Origin: Microbacterium halophytorum
GTDB taxonomy: Bacteria; Actinomycetota; Actinomycetes; Actinomycetales; Microbacteriaceae
NCBI RefSeq assembly: GCF_002970975.1
Contig: NZ_PNFA01000006.1
Span: 124,001 to 188,000 of the forward strand
Length of the DNA stretch: 64,000 nt
Direction of reading: 5' to 3'
A program made the translations under genes and the position numbers. The notes under the pieces are model-generated. The model did not search any database. It worked only from the letters and a program-made list of their open reading frames with translations, and had not been told where the DNA came from. Of this stretch, positions 53,587 through 61,254 are shown piece after piece. Position 1 is the first letter of the stretch; every line of letters starts with the position of its first letter.

Positions 53587-53636
53587 GGCCCCGGCCGGCC
53601 CGCCCCGGGGGAACGGGGGCAGGCCGACCGGGGTCC
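53587..53636. terminator. Terminator after the helicase gene
   Basis: GGCCCCGGCCGGCC (53587-53600) pairs with GGCCGACCGGGGTC (53622-53635), with one wobble and one mismatch, around an internal CCCCG-GGGGA-CGGGGG-type loop. It lies 24 bases after the helicase stop and ahead of the small zinc-protein gene. Confidence 0.55.
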
Positions 53637-53670
53637 TTGCGTTCGCGCGCAGGCCGACTACGGTTGCGGC

Positions 53671-54021
53671 ATGAACGACAAGACGGCCTCAGAACTGCGC
53701 ACGCTGCTCCTCGAGCGCCGGGAGGCCGTCCTCGAACGGGAGCGAGCGGGCGACGAGGCGCTCGCGATCGTGGCCGACGCGCGCAGCTTCGCCACGGCCG
53801 ACGACGAGCACGACCCCGAGGGCGGAACGCTCTCGGAGGAGTGGTCGCGCGTGGCAGGCCTCGGGGCCGAGGCCGAGCGCGAGCTCGACGAGATCGACAG
53901 CGCGCTCGCCAAGCTCGACGCGGGGGAGTACGGCACGTGCGAGCAGTGCGGCAAGCGCATCCCGGTCGGCCGGCTCCGGGTCCGGCCGATGGCCGCGCGC
54001 TGCGTCGACTGCGCGTCATAG
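53671..54021 (+). CDS. DksA/TraR-family zinc-finger protein
   Basis: The 116-residue protein has a long charged helical N-terminus (about residues 1-80) and a C-terminal four-cysteine zinc finger, CEQC near residue 91 and CVDC near residue 112. DksA/TraR members bind RNA polymerase in the secondary channel and alter transcription; in actinobacteria the small ones such as this are of uncertain role. There is no clear coiled-coil DxxDxA tip of true DksA, so it should not be called dksA. The start ATG has no strong ribosome site. Confidence 0.85.
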   Translation: MNDKTASELRTLLLERREAVLERERAGDEALAIVADARSFATADDEHDPEGGTLSEEWSRVAGLGAEAERELDEIDSALAKLDAGEYGTCEQCGKRIPVGRLRVRPMAARCVDCAS

Positions 54022-54167
54022 CGCGCCCCGCGCTCGGGCGCCTCGGTTCGTCGCGCCCGCCTGCGCACGGGCAGGGCGCGGTGCGGCGGGCCGAGCCGCC
54101 GGACACGCCGACGGCCGCCGACGGTCGGAGACGGCCGGGAACCGGTTGCTCCCGCCGCACGAGCGAG

Positions 54168-54200
54168 CAATCGCTCCGGCCGGTGCGGCCGGAGCGATTG
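54168..54200. terminator. Terminator after the DksA/TraR-type gene
   Basis: CAATCGCTCCGGCC (54168-54181) and GGCCGGAGCGATTG (54187-54200) form a perfect 14-bp stem with a 5-base loop, followed by AATCGTTTT. It sits just before the promoter of the MHS transporter. Confidence 0.85.
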
Positions 54201-54207
54201 AATCGTT

Positions 54208-54236
54208 TTGACGAACGTTCGGGCGGGGCGTAACGT
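54208..54236 (+). promoter_or_regulatory. Promoter of the MHS transporter with an internal palindrome
   Basis: The -35 hexamer TTGACG (54208-54213) and -10 hexamer TAACGT (54231-54236) are 17 bases apart. The perfect palindrome CGAACGTTCG (54212-54221) overlaps the -35 edge and lies in the spacer, so it may be an operator. The regulator is not adjacent. Confidence 0.65.
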
Positions 54237-54293
54237 GCCCCGAGGAAAGCGCTTGCTCAGCCAATGGCGGCGTTGAACGAGAAGGAGCCGAAG

Positions 54294-55601
54294 ATGTCTG
54301 TCAGTACCGCGCCACCCGTGTCGTCGAAGCGAGGCCAGGGCGGCCGAGCGGCCCTCAGCGGCTGGCTCGGCAGCACCCTCGAGTACTACGACTTCTCGAT
54401 CTACGCGTCCGCCGCCGCGCTCGTGTTCCCGACGGTGTTCTTCCCGAGCGAGAACGCCGCGGTCGCGATCGTCGCCTCGCTCGCGACGTACGGCGTCGGA
54501 TACGTCGCACGCCCGCTCGGCGCCTTCGTGCTCGGGCACTTCGGCGACAGGTACGGGCGCAAGAAGCTGCTGGTGTTCGCGATGCTGCTGATGGGCATCT
54601 CGACGTTCCTCGTCGGCTGCCTCCCGAGCTACGCGCAGATCGGGCTGATGGCGCCGGTCATGCTCGTGGCGCTCCGCCTCGTGCAGGGATTCGCCGTGTC
54701 GGGCGAGCTCGGCGGCGCGACGACCATGATCGCCGAGCATGCGTCGAAGGAGAAGCGCGGCCTGCTGATGAGCTTCGCGCTGCAGGGCACGCAGTTCGGC
54801 AGCATCCTGGCGCAGGCGAGCTTCATCCCCCTCTCCCACTTCCTCTCCGAGGAGGACCTGCTGGCGTGGGGCTGGCGCATCCCGTTCTTCCTCAGCGCGG
54901 TCGTCGTGATCGTCGCCCTGGTCATCCGGGCCAAGCTCGACGAGACGCCCGTCTTCTCCGACAAGAAGGCGAAGACCGCCAGGATGCCCATCGTCGACCT
55001 GTTCCGCACGTCGAGCGGCGCGCTGTTCCGCGCGATCTGCATGGGCATGGCCAACGTCATCGGCACGACCGTCGTCGTGTTCGGCACCACCTACGCGACG
55101 CAGGAGGCGTACGGGGTGAACATGGACCCCGACGTGTACCTGTGGATCCCTGTCGTCGCCAACATCGTCGCGATCATCCTGATCCCCGTGTTCGGCATGG
55201 CGTCCGACAAGCTGGGCCGCCGGCCGTTCCTCGTGCTCGGGCCGCTGCTCGGCGGGCTCGTCTCCGTGCCCTACCTCTTCGTCGTCGAGGCGCACAACGT
55301 GCCGCTCACGTTCCTGCTCGCGATCCTGTCGTTCGGCATCATGTACCAGATGTTCAACGCGACGTACGCGAGCTTCTTCCAGGAGATGTTCCCGACCGAG
55401 TCGCGGGTCACGGGCTTCGCCCTCTCCCAGAACGTCGCGCTCTTCATCACGGGCCTGATGCCCTCGCTGTTCGCGATCATCGCCCCGCCGTCGAGCGAGA
55501 ACGTCCCTCTGATCATCGGCGTGCTGACCTGCGTGCTGTGCGTCATCTCGGCGGCGGCGGCGTTCTTCTCGAAGGAGACGGCGCGCCAGGAGCTCTCCTG
55601 A
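54294..55601 (+). CDS. MFS transporter, metabolite:H+ symporter (MHS) family
   Basis: The 435-residue protein has 12 hydrophobic helices and the MHS features: GWLGSTLEYYDFSIYASAA at the first helix (about residues 23-41), the loop motif GHFGDRYGRKKLL near residue 82, and GFAVSGELGGATTMIAEHA near residue 132. Family members import organic acids, proline/betaine, or shikimate with protons. The ATG used follows AAGGAG; an upstream in-frame ATG (54264) has no such site. The closeness of a choline/betaine cluster is suggestive, but the substrate is not known. Confidence 0.88.
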   Translation: MSVSTAPPVSSKRGQGGRAALSGWLGSTLEYYDFSIYASAAALVFPTVFFPSENAAVAIVASLATYGVGYVARPLGAFVLGHFGDRYGRKKLLVFAMLLMGISTFLVGCLPSYAQIGLMAPVMLVALRLVQGFAVSGELGGATTMIAEHASKEKRGLLMSFALQGTQFGSILAQASFIPLSHFLSEEDLLAWGWRIPFFLSAVVVIVALVIRAKLDETPVFSDKKAKTARMPIVDLFRTSSGALFRAICMGMANVIGTTVVVFGTTYATQEAYGVNMDPDVYLWIPVVANIVAIILIPVFGMASDKLGRRPFLVLGPLLGGLVSVPYLFVVEAHNVPLTFLLAILSFGIMYQMFNATYASFFQEMFPTESRVTGFALSQNVALFITGLMPSLFAIIAPPSSENVPLIIGVLTCVLCVISAAAAFFSKETARQELS

Positions 55602-55916
55602 CGGCGGAAGCGCACAGGCTCGTCGGGCGGCGCCGGCGGGGCGGTGGCGCCGCCCCGCCGGCGCTCGGCATCCGCCCGGCCGCCGGATCCGGATCTCCGG
55701 GCGGGACATGCGGGCACCGGTCGCGACACGCCCGGGGTTCCTGGTATCGTTGGGTGTCGCGTGCGTGCGCGTGTGCTGGCCTGTGCGCCGGAACTGCCGC
55801 CCGCGATGCACGAAAAACCAACCATCGCCTCGGTTCGCACAGAACCGGTGCGCCCGAGACGTCGGGGCACCGCGCGCCCGAGGCCCGAGAAACACACCCT
55901 TAAGGCAAACCACTAC
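55602..55916. other. Gap between the MHS gene and rpsA, with terminator and rpsA leader
   Basis: The left part holds a strong terminator (listed separately). A possible extended -10 element (TGGTATCGT, 55742-55750) would start an rpsA transcript with a leader of roughly 160 bases. The leader has no recognised riboswitch; S1 is known to regulate its own mRNA in other bacteria, so the leader could be a target. Confidence 0.4.
55630..55664. terminator. Terminator after the MHS transporter
   Basis: GCGCCGGCGGGGCGG (55630-55644) and CCGCCCCGCCGGCGC (55650-55664) form a perfect 15-bp stem with a 5-base loop, 28 bases past the stop codon. There is no T-tract. Confidence 0.8.
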
Positions 55917-57389
55917 ATGACTAACGAAACGACCGCCACGGCCACCAAGCAGGTCGCGATCAACGACATCGGCTCTGCTGAGGACTTCCTGGCCGCGGTC
56001 GAGAAGACCCTCAAGTTCTTCAACGACGGCGACATCATCGACGGCACGATCGTCAAGATCGACCGCGACGAGGTCCTCCTCGACGTGGGCTACAAGACCG
56101 AGGGCGTCATCCCCTCGCGCGAGCTCTCCATCAAGCACGACGTCGACCCGAACGAGGTCGTCGAGGTCGGCGACAGCGTCGAGGCCCTCGTTCTCCAGAA
56201 GGAGGACAAGGAAGGCCGCCTGATCCTGTCGAAGAAGCGCGCGCAGTACGAGCGCGCGTGGGGCGACGTGGAGAAGATCAAGGAGAACGACGGCGTCGTC
56301 ACCGGCACCGTCATCGAGGTCGTCAAGGGCGGCCTCATCGTCGACATCGGGCTCCGCGGCTTCCTGCCGGCCTCGCTCATCGAGCTGCGTCGCGTCCGCG
56401 ACCTGACCCCGTACCTGGGTCAGGAGATCGAGGCGAAGATCCTCGAGCTCGACAAGAACCGCAACAACGTCGTGCTGTCGCGCCGCGCCCTCCTCGAGGA
56501 GACGCAGTCGGCCACGCGTGCGCAGTTCCTCAACGGCCTGCACAAGGGTCAGGTCCGCAAGGGCACGGTCTCGTCGATCGTCAACTTCGGTGCGTTCGTC
56601 GACCTCGGCGGCGTCGACGGTCTCGTCCACGTCTCGGAGCTCAGCTGGAAGCACATCGAGCACGCCAGCGAGGTCGTCGAGGTGGGCCAGGAGGTCACCG
56701 TCGAGGTCCTCGACGTCGACCTCGACCGCGAGCGCGTCTCCCTGTCGCTCAAGGCGACGCAGGAGGACCCGTGGCAGGTCTTCGCCCGCACGCACGCCAT
56801 CGGCCAGATCACGCCGGGCAAGGTCACGAAGCTGGTTCCGTTCGGTGCGTTCGTCCGCGTCGCCGACGGCATCGAGGGCCTCGTGCACATCTCGGAGCTG
56901 TCCAACAAGCACGTCGAGCTCGCCGAGCAGGTTGTGTCGGTCGGCGAAGAGGCGTTCGTCCGCGTCATCGACATCGACCTCGACCGTCGCCGCATCTCGC
57001 TCTCGCTGAAGCAGGCCAACGACATGGTCGACCCGAACGGCACCGAGTTCGACCCGGCGCTGTACGGCATGGCGACCGAGTACGACGAGAACGGCGAGTA
57101 CAAGTACCCCGAGGGCTTCGACCCCGAGACGAACCAGTGGCTCGAGGGCCACGACGAGGCTCGTCAGGCATGGGAGAACGACTACGCCGCCGCTCAGGCG
57201 CGCTGGGAGCAGCACAAGGCGCTCGTCGCCAAGGCCCTCGAGGCCGAGGCTGCGGCCGGTGACGACTTCGGCGGCCAGCCCGCCGCGGCGTCGTCGAACC
57301 CGTCGTTCGCGACGGACGCGTCGGGTGCGGGCACGCTCGCCGATGACGAGGCTCTCGCCGCTCTGCGCGAGAAGCTCGCCGGCGCGTAA
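55917..57389 (+). CDS. rpsA: 30S ribosomal protein S1
   Basis: S1 binds mRNA at the ribosome and aids initiation. The 490-residue protein has four S1 RNA-binding domains, beginning near residues 38 (GDIIDGTIVKIDRDEVLLDVG), 125, 210 (VRKGTVSSIVNFGAFVDLGG) and 295 (GKVTKLVPFGAFVRVADG), fewer than the six of E. coli, as is normal in actinobacteria. A negatively charged, Ala-rich tail ends the protein. An AAGG element 11 bases upstream supports the ATG. In most actinobacteria coaE follows rpsA directly; here six kilobases separate them. Confidence 0.97.
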   Translation: MTNETTATATKQVAINDIGSAEDFLAAVEKTLKFFNDGDIIDGTIVKIDRDEVLLDVGYKTEGVIPSRELSIKHDVDPNEVVEVGDSVEALVLQKEDKEGRLILSKKRAQYERAWGDVEKIKENDGVVTGTVIEVVKGGLIVDIGLRGFLPASLIELRRVRDLTPYLGQEIEAKILELDKNRNNVVLSRRALLEETQSATRAQFLNGLHKGQVRKGTVSSIVNFGAFVDLGGVDGLVHVSELSWKHIEHASEVVEVGQEVTVEVLDVDLDRERVSLSLKATQEDPWQVFARTHAIGQITPGKVTKLVPFGAFVRVADGIEGLVHISELSNKHVELAEQVVSVGEEAFVRVIDIDLDRRRISLSLKQANDMVDPNGTEFDPALYGMATEYDENGEYKYPEGFDPETNQWLEGHDEARQAWENDYAAAQARWEQHKALVAKALEAEAAAGDDFGGQPAAASSNPSFATDASGAGTLADDEALAALREKLAGA

Positions 57390-57409
57390 GCACCGCCAGC
57401 ACCGCGATT

Positions 57410-57440
57410 CGGGTCGGGTCCTTCGGGGCCCGGCCCGTTT
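57410..57440 (+). terminator. rpsA: rpsA terminator
   Basis: CGGGTCGGGTCC (57410-57421), a TTCG tetraloop and GGGCCCGGCCCG (57426-57437) form a 12-bp stem with two G-U pairs, followed by TTT. It lies 20 bases past the rpsA stop. Confidence 0.85.
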
Positions 57441-57511
57441 CGCGTCTCCGCGGGGTACGGGCGACGCGCGGGGGAACTTCTGGATCTGCTGGGAGCTTGT
57501 TACTGTCGTGA

Positions 57512-57544
57512 CGGATTGTCGCGTGTCTGCGTGTTGACAATCCG
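57512..57544 (+). promoter_or_regulatory. Inverted repeat in front of the choline transporter
   Basis: CGGATTGTC (57512-57520) and GACAATCCG (57536-57544) are a perfect 9-bp inverted repeat with a 15-base interval, ending 16 bases before the transporter start. It could be an operator of a BetI-like regulator or a 5'-leader hairpin. No regulator gene is nearby. Confidence 0.5.
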
Positions 57545-57560
57545 GAGAGCAGATGACGAA

Positions 57561-59753
57561 ATGACAAGCACTGATACCCGAACCGCACCCGCCGTCCCCG
57601 CTTCGCCGAAACCCCGCTGGCCCGTCCTGATCGCCTCGGGCGCCGTGATCCTCGCGATCGCGATCTGGGCCATCGCCGCGCCCGACAACGCCGCCTCCGT
57701 CTTCGGGTCTGCGGTGGTCTGGGTCTCCGAGACCTTCGGCTGGTACTTCATCCTGACGGCGGCAATCGTCGTGGTCTTCATCCTCGTGGTGGCGTTCGGC
57801 CGCACGGGTTCGACCAAGCTCGGGCCGGACCACGCCAAGCCGCAGTTCAGCCTGTTCACCTGGGCATCGATGCTGTTCGCCGCGGGCATCGGCATCGACC
57901 TGATGTTCTTCGCGGTCTCCGAACCGGCGGCCCAGTACGTCCACCCGCCGACCGGCGAGGGCGAGACGATCGCCGCGGCTCGCCAGGCGATCGTCTGGAC
58001 GTTCTTCCACTACGGGCCCGTCGGCTGGGCGATGTACGCGCTGATGGGCGCCGCTTTCGCCTACTTCGCCTACCGCCGCAACCTGCCCCTGAGCATCCGG
58101 TCGCTCCTGACCCCGCTGCTCGGCAAGCGCGCCGACGGGTGGGCCGGGCACTCGGTCGACGTCATCACGGTGCTCGGCACCGTGTTCGGCATCGCCACCT
58201 CGCTCGGCATCGGCGTCGTGCAGCTCAGCTACGGCATGAGCGTGATGTTCGGCACCCCGGACGGCGTGGCGATGCAGATCGCGCTGATCGCGCTCTCGGT
58301 CGTGATGGCGACGATCTCGACGGTCTCCGGCGTCGAGAAGGGCATCCGGCGTCTCTCGGAGGCCAACGTCGTGCTCGCGATCGTGCTGATCCTGTGGGTG
58401 ACGGTCACGGGCGAGACGCGGCGCCTGCTCGACGGACTCGTGATGAACGTCGGCGATTTCATCTCGACGTTCCCGAACATCCTGATGACGACCTTCGCCT
58501 GGGAGCGCCCCGACGAGTGGATGCAGCTGTGGACGCTGTTCTTCTGGGCCTGGTGGGCGGCGTGGGCGCCGTTCGTCGGGCTGTTCCTCGCGCGGATCTC
58601 GCGCGGCCGCACGCTGCGCGAGTTCATCGTCGGTGTCCTCGTCATCCCGTTCGCGTTCATCGCGATCTTCACGTCGATCTTCGGCAACTCGACGCTCGAG
58701 ATCATCATGGGCGGCAACGCGGGGTTCGCCGATGCCGCCGTGAACGCCCCGGAGCGGGCGTTCTTCGACCTGCTGCAGCAGTACCCGGGCGCCCCCGCGC
58801 TCGGCGGCATCGCGCTGCTGACCGGGTTCCTGTTCTACGTGACCTCGGCCGACTCGGGCGCGCTCGTGCTGTCGAGCCTCAGCTCGAAGATCGAGGACAC
58901 GAAGCAGGACGGCGGCAGGCGCGTCCGGATCTTCTGGTCGGTCGCCACCGGCCTGCTCACGCTCGGCATGCTGCTCGCCGGCGGCGTTCCCGTGCTGCAG
59001 CAGGCGGCGGTCGTCATCGGCCTGCCCGTGTCCGTCCTGCTGTACCTCGTGATGATCTCGTTCTACCGCGCCCTGAGATCCGAGGCCAGGCACCGCGACG
59101 GCTACCTCTCGACGATGCCGACGCGTTACGGACCCGTCGAGACGAGCTGGCGCCGCCGCCTCAAGCGCTCGACGTCGTTCCCCGACGAGCCGCAGGTGCG
59201 CCGCTATCTCGACACGGTCGCGCAGCCGGCGCTGACCGAGGTGGTCGACGAGCTCGCGAAGGCGGGCGTCCGCGTCGAGCTCGAGGTCTGCGAGGTCGAG
59301 GGCATGGATCTACACCCGCTGCTCATCACGGCGCACTTCGGCGGCGAGGAGCAGGACTTCAGCTACCAGATCTATCCGGTCGTCCACGACATGCCGACCT
59401 TCGCCTACCGGCGGCACGGGGAGGAGGCGGCGTACTACCGCCTCGAGATCTTCACCCACACCGGTTCGCGCGGCTACGACGTGTACGGCTACACGGGCGA
59501 TCAGCTCATCGCCGATGTGATCGGCCACTACGAGTCGCACCTCGAGTACCTGCGCATCGCCGCAGGCACGTCGGAGGCGACGCTGGCCGAGGCCGACAAC
59601 GTCGTCATCGACTGGCAGGATGACTTCGAGGAGCCCGCCGCCGTGACGGCCGCCTCGCCCACGGTGGGCACAGGCGAGGGGGCGGGCGGCCCGGATGGTG
59701 CCGACGGCGACACAGAAGCAGACGCAACTCCCGCGCGAAAGGACACGCCATGA
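57561..59753 (+). CDS. betT: BCCT-family choline/glycine betaine transporter (BetT-like)
   Basis: The 730-residue protein imports choline (or betaine) with ions. It has 12 helices, the conserved tryptophan-rich helix 8 LFFWAWWAAWAPFVG near residue 325, and helices 3-4 with TFFHYGPVGWAMYALMGA. After the last helix, near residue 510, a soluble domain of about 200 residues follows, as in BetT proteins whose long C-termini sense osmotic stress. The betaine aldehyde dehydrogenase gene overlaps its stop (ATGA). The function is supported by the betB and betA genes after it. Confidence 0.92.
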   Translation: MTSTDTRTAPAVPASPKPRWPVLIASGAVILAIAIWAIAAPDNAASVFGSAVVWVSETFGWYFILTAAIVVVFILVVAFGRTGSTKLGPDHAKPQFSLFTWASMLFAAGIGIDLMFFAVSEPAAQYVHPPTGEGETIAAARQAIVWTFFHYGPVGWAMYALMGAAFAYFAYRRNLPLSIRSLLTPLLGKRADGWAGHSVDVITVLGTVFGIATSLGIGVVQLSYGMSVMFGTPDGVAMQIALIALSVVMATISTVSGVEKGIRRLSEANVVLAIVLILWVTVTGETRRLLDGLVMNVGDFISTFPNILMTTFAWERPDEWMQLWTLFFWAWWAAWAPFVGLFLARISRGRTLREFIVGVLVIPFAFIAIFTSIFGNSTLEIIMGGNAGFADAAVNAPERAFFDLLQQYPGAPALGGIALLTGFLFYVTSADSGALVLSSLSSKIEDTKQDGGRRVRIFWSVATGLLTLGMLLAGGVPVLQQAAVVIGLPVSVLLYLVMISFYRALRSEARHRDGYLSTMPTRYGPVETSWRRRLKRSTSFPDEPQVRRYLDTVAQPALTEVVDELAKAGVRVELEVCEVEGMDLHPLLITAHFGGEEQDFSYQIYPVVHDMPTFAYRRHGEEAAYYRLEIFTHTGSRGYDVYGYTGDQLIADVIGHYESHLEYLRIAAGTSEATLAEADNVVIDWQDDFEEPAAVTAASPTVGTGEGAGGPDGADGDTEADATPARKDTP

Positions 59754-61222
59754 CCGCAACCCTCTTCATCGACGGCGCCTGGGTGGGCGCCGTCGCCGGC
59801 GGAACCCGAGAGATCCGCAACCCCGCCGACGGCGAGCTCGTGGCCGTCGTCGACGAGGCCGATGAGCAGGACACGATCGCCGCGATCGCGGCGGCGCGCA
59901 GGGCCTTCGACTCGGGCGCCTGGTCGGGCGTTCCCGCGCCCGAGCGCGGTGACTTCCTGCTGCGCGTGGCCGCGGGCCTCCGCGAGCGCAAGGAGGAGTT
60001 CGCCCGTGCCGAGTCGCTCGACACCGGCAAGCGCATCGTCGAGTCGCGCATCGACATGGACGACATCGCGGCCTGCTTCGACTACTTCGGCAAGCTGGCG
60101 GGTCAGGACGCGGGGCGCATCGTCGACGCCGGCAGCGCCGACGTGTTCAGCCGCATCGAGTACTCGCCCGTCGGGGTCTGCGCGCTCATCACGCCGTGGA
60201 ACTACCCGCTGCTGCAGGCGGCGTGGAAGATCGCGCCCGCCCTGGCGGCGGGCAACGCGTTCGTGCTGAAACCGGCGGAGCTGACGCCGCACACCGCGAT
60301 CCTGATGATGCGGCTGCTCGAAGACCTCGGCCTGCCTGCGGGCGTCGCGAACCTCGTCCTCGGCGCCGGAGCAACGGCGGGCGGGCCGCTGTCGACCCAT
60401 CCGGATGTGGACATGGTCTCGTTCACGGGCGGGCTCGTGACGGGCCGCCTGATCGCGGCGAACGCCGCCGCGACGGTGAAGAAGGTGGCGCTCGAGCTCG
60501 GCGGCAAGAACCCGAACGTGGTCTTCGCCGACGCCGACTTCGACGCGGCGGTCGACAACGCCCTGAACGCGGCGTTCGTGCACTCCGGCCAGGTGTGCTC
60601 GGCCGGCGCGCGCCTCGTGGTGGAGGAGTCGATCGCCGAGCGCTTCGTCGACGAGCTCGTCCGCCGCGCCGAGGGCATCCGGCTCGGCGGCCCGTTCGAC
60701 GACGAGGCCGAGTCCGGCCCGCTCATCTCGGCCGCCCACCGCGACAAGGTGCACGCGTACGTGCAGGCGGGCATCGCCGAGGGCGCGCGGGTGCGGTGCG
60801 GCGGGGAGTTCGGGTCGGGCGAGCTCGAGAAGGGCTTCTACTACCGGCCGACCGTCATCGACAACGTCAGCCGCGGGATGTCGGTCGTGCGCGACGAGGC
60901 CTTCGGCCCGACCGTGACGGTGGAGACCTTCGCGACGGAGGACGAGGCTCTCGAGATCGCCAACGATACGTTCTACGGCCTCGCGGGGGCCGTGTGGACG
61001 CAGGACGCGGCGCGCGCGCAGCGCGTGGCTCAGCGGCTCGACCACGGCACGGTGTGGATCAACGATTTCCACCCCTACCTGCCGCAGGCGGAATGGGGCG
61101 GCTTCAAGCAGTCGGGCTTCGGGCGCGAGCTCGGCCCGACGGGCCTCGCCGAGTACCAGGAGGCCAAGCACATCTACCAGAACCTCGCGCCGGCCGTTTC
61201 CGGTTGGTTCCCCGAGCACTGA
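59750..61222 (+). CDS. betB: Betaine aldehyde dehydrogenase
   Basis: BetB oxidises betaine aldehyde to glycine betaine with NAD(P)+. The 490-residue ALDH has the catalytic asparagine in ITPWNYPLLQ near residue 148, the glutamate in LELGGKNPN near 247 and the cysteine in HSGQVCSAGAR near 281. Its ATG overlaps the transporter stop. ALDHs of this group are broad, so another aldehyde is possible, but the choline oxidase-type neighbour fixes the role. Confidence 0.93.
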   Translation: MTATLFIDGAWVGAVAGGTREIRNPADGELVAVVDEADEQDTIAAIAAARRAFDSGAWSGVPAPERGDFLLRVAAGLRERKEEFARAESLDTGKRIVESRIDMDDIAACFDYFGKLAGQDAGRIVDAGSADVFSRIEYSPVGVCALITPWNYPLLQAAWKIAPALAAGNAFVLKPAELTPHTAILMMRLLEDLGLPAGVANLVLGAGATAGGPLSTHPDVDMVSFTGGLVTGRLIAANAAATVKKVALELGGKNPNVVFADADFDAAVDNALNAAFVHSGQVCSAGARLVVEESIAERFVDELVRRAEGIRLGGPFDDEAESGPLISAAHRDKVHAYVQAGIAEGARVRCGGEFGSGELEKGFYYRPTVIDNVSRGMSVVRDEAFGPTVTVETFATEDEALEIANDTFYGLAGAVWTQDAARAQRVAQRLDHGTVWINDFHPYLPQAEWGGFKQSGFGRELGPTGLAEYQEAKHIYQNLAPAVSGWFPEH

Positions 61223-61254
61223 TTTCCGACATCCGGATCAATTGAGGAGAGATC

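Noticed and set aside
53671..54021. Naming the small zinc-finger gene dksA
   Set aside because: It has the C4 finger but not the acidic DxxDxA coiled-coil tip visible in true DksA, so only the family name is given.
53658..59093. A continuous open frame of about 1800 codons on the minus strand across the end of the helicase, the MFS gene, rpsA and betT
   Set aside because: It is a GC-driven shadow. The plus-strand genes under it have clear family motifs, and the putative product has only low-complexity Arg/Asp/His composition.
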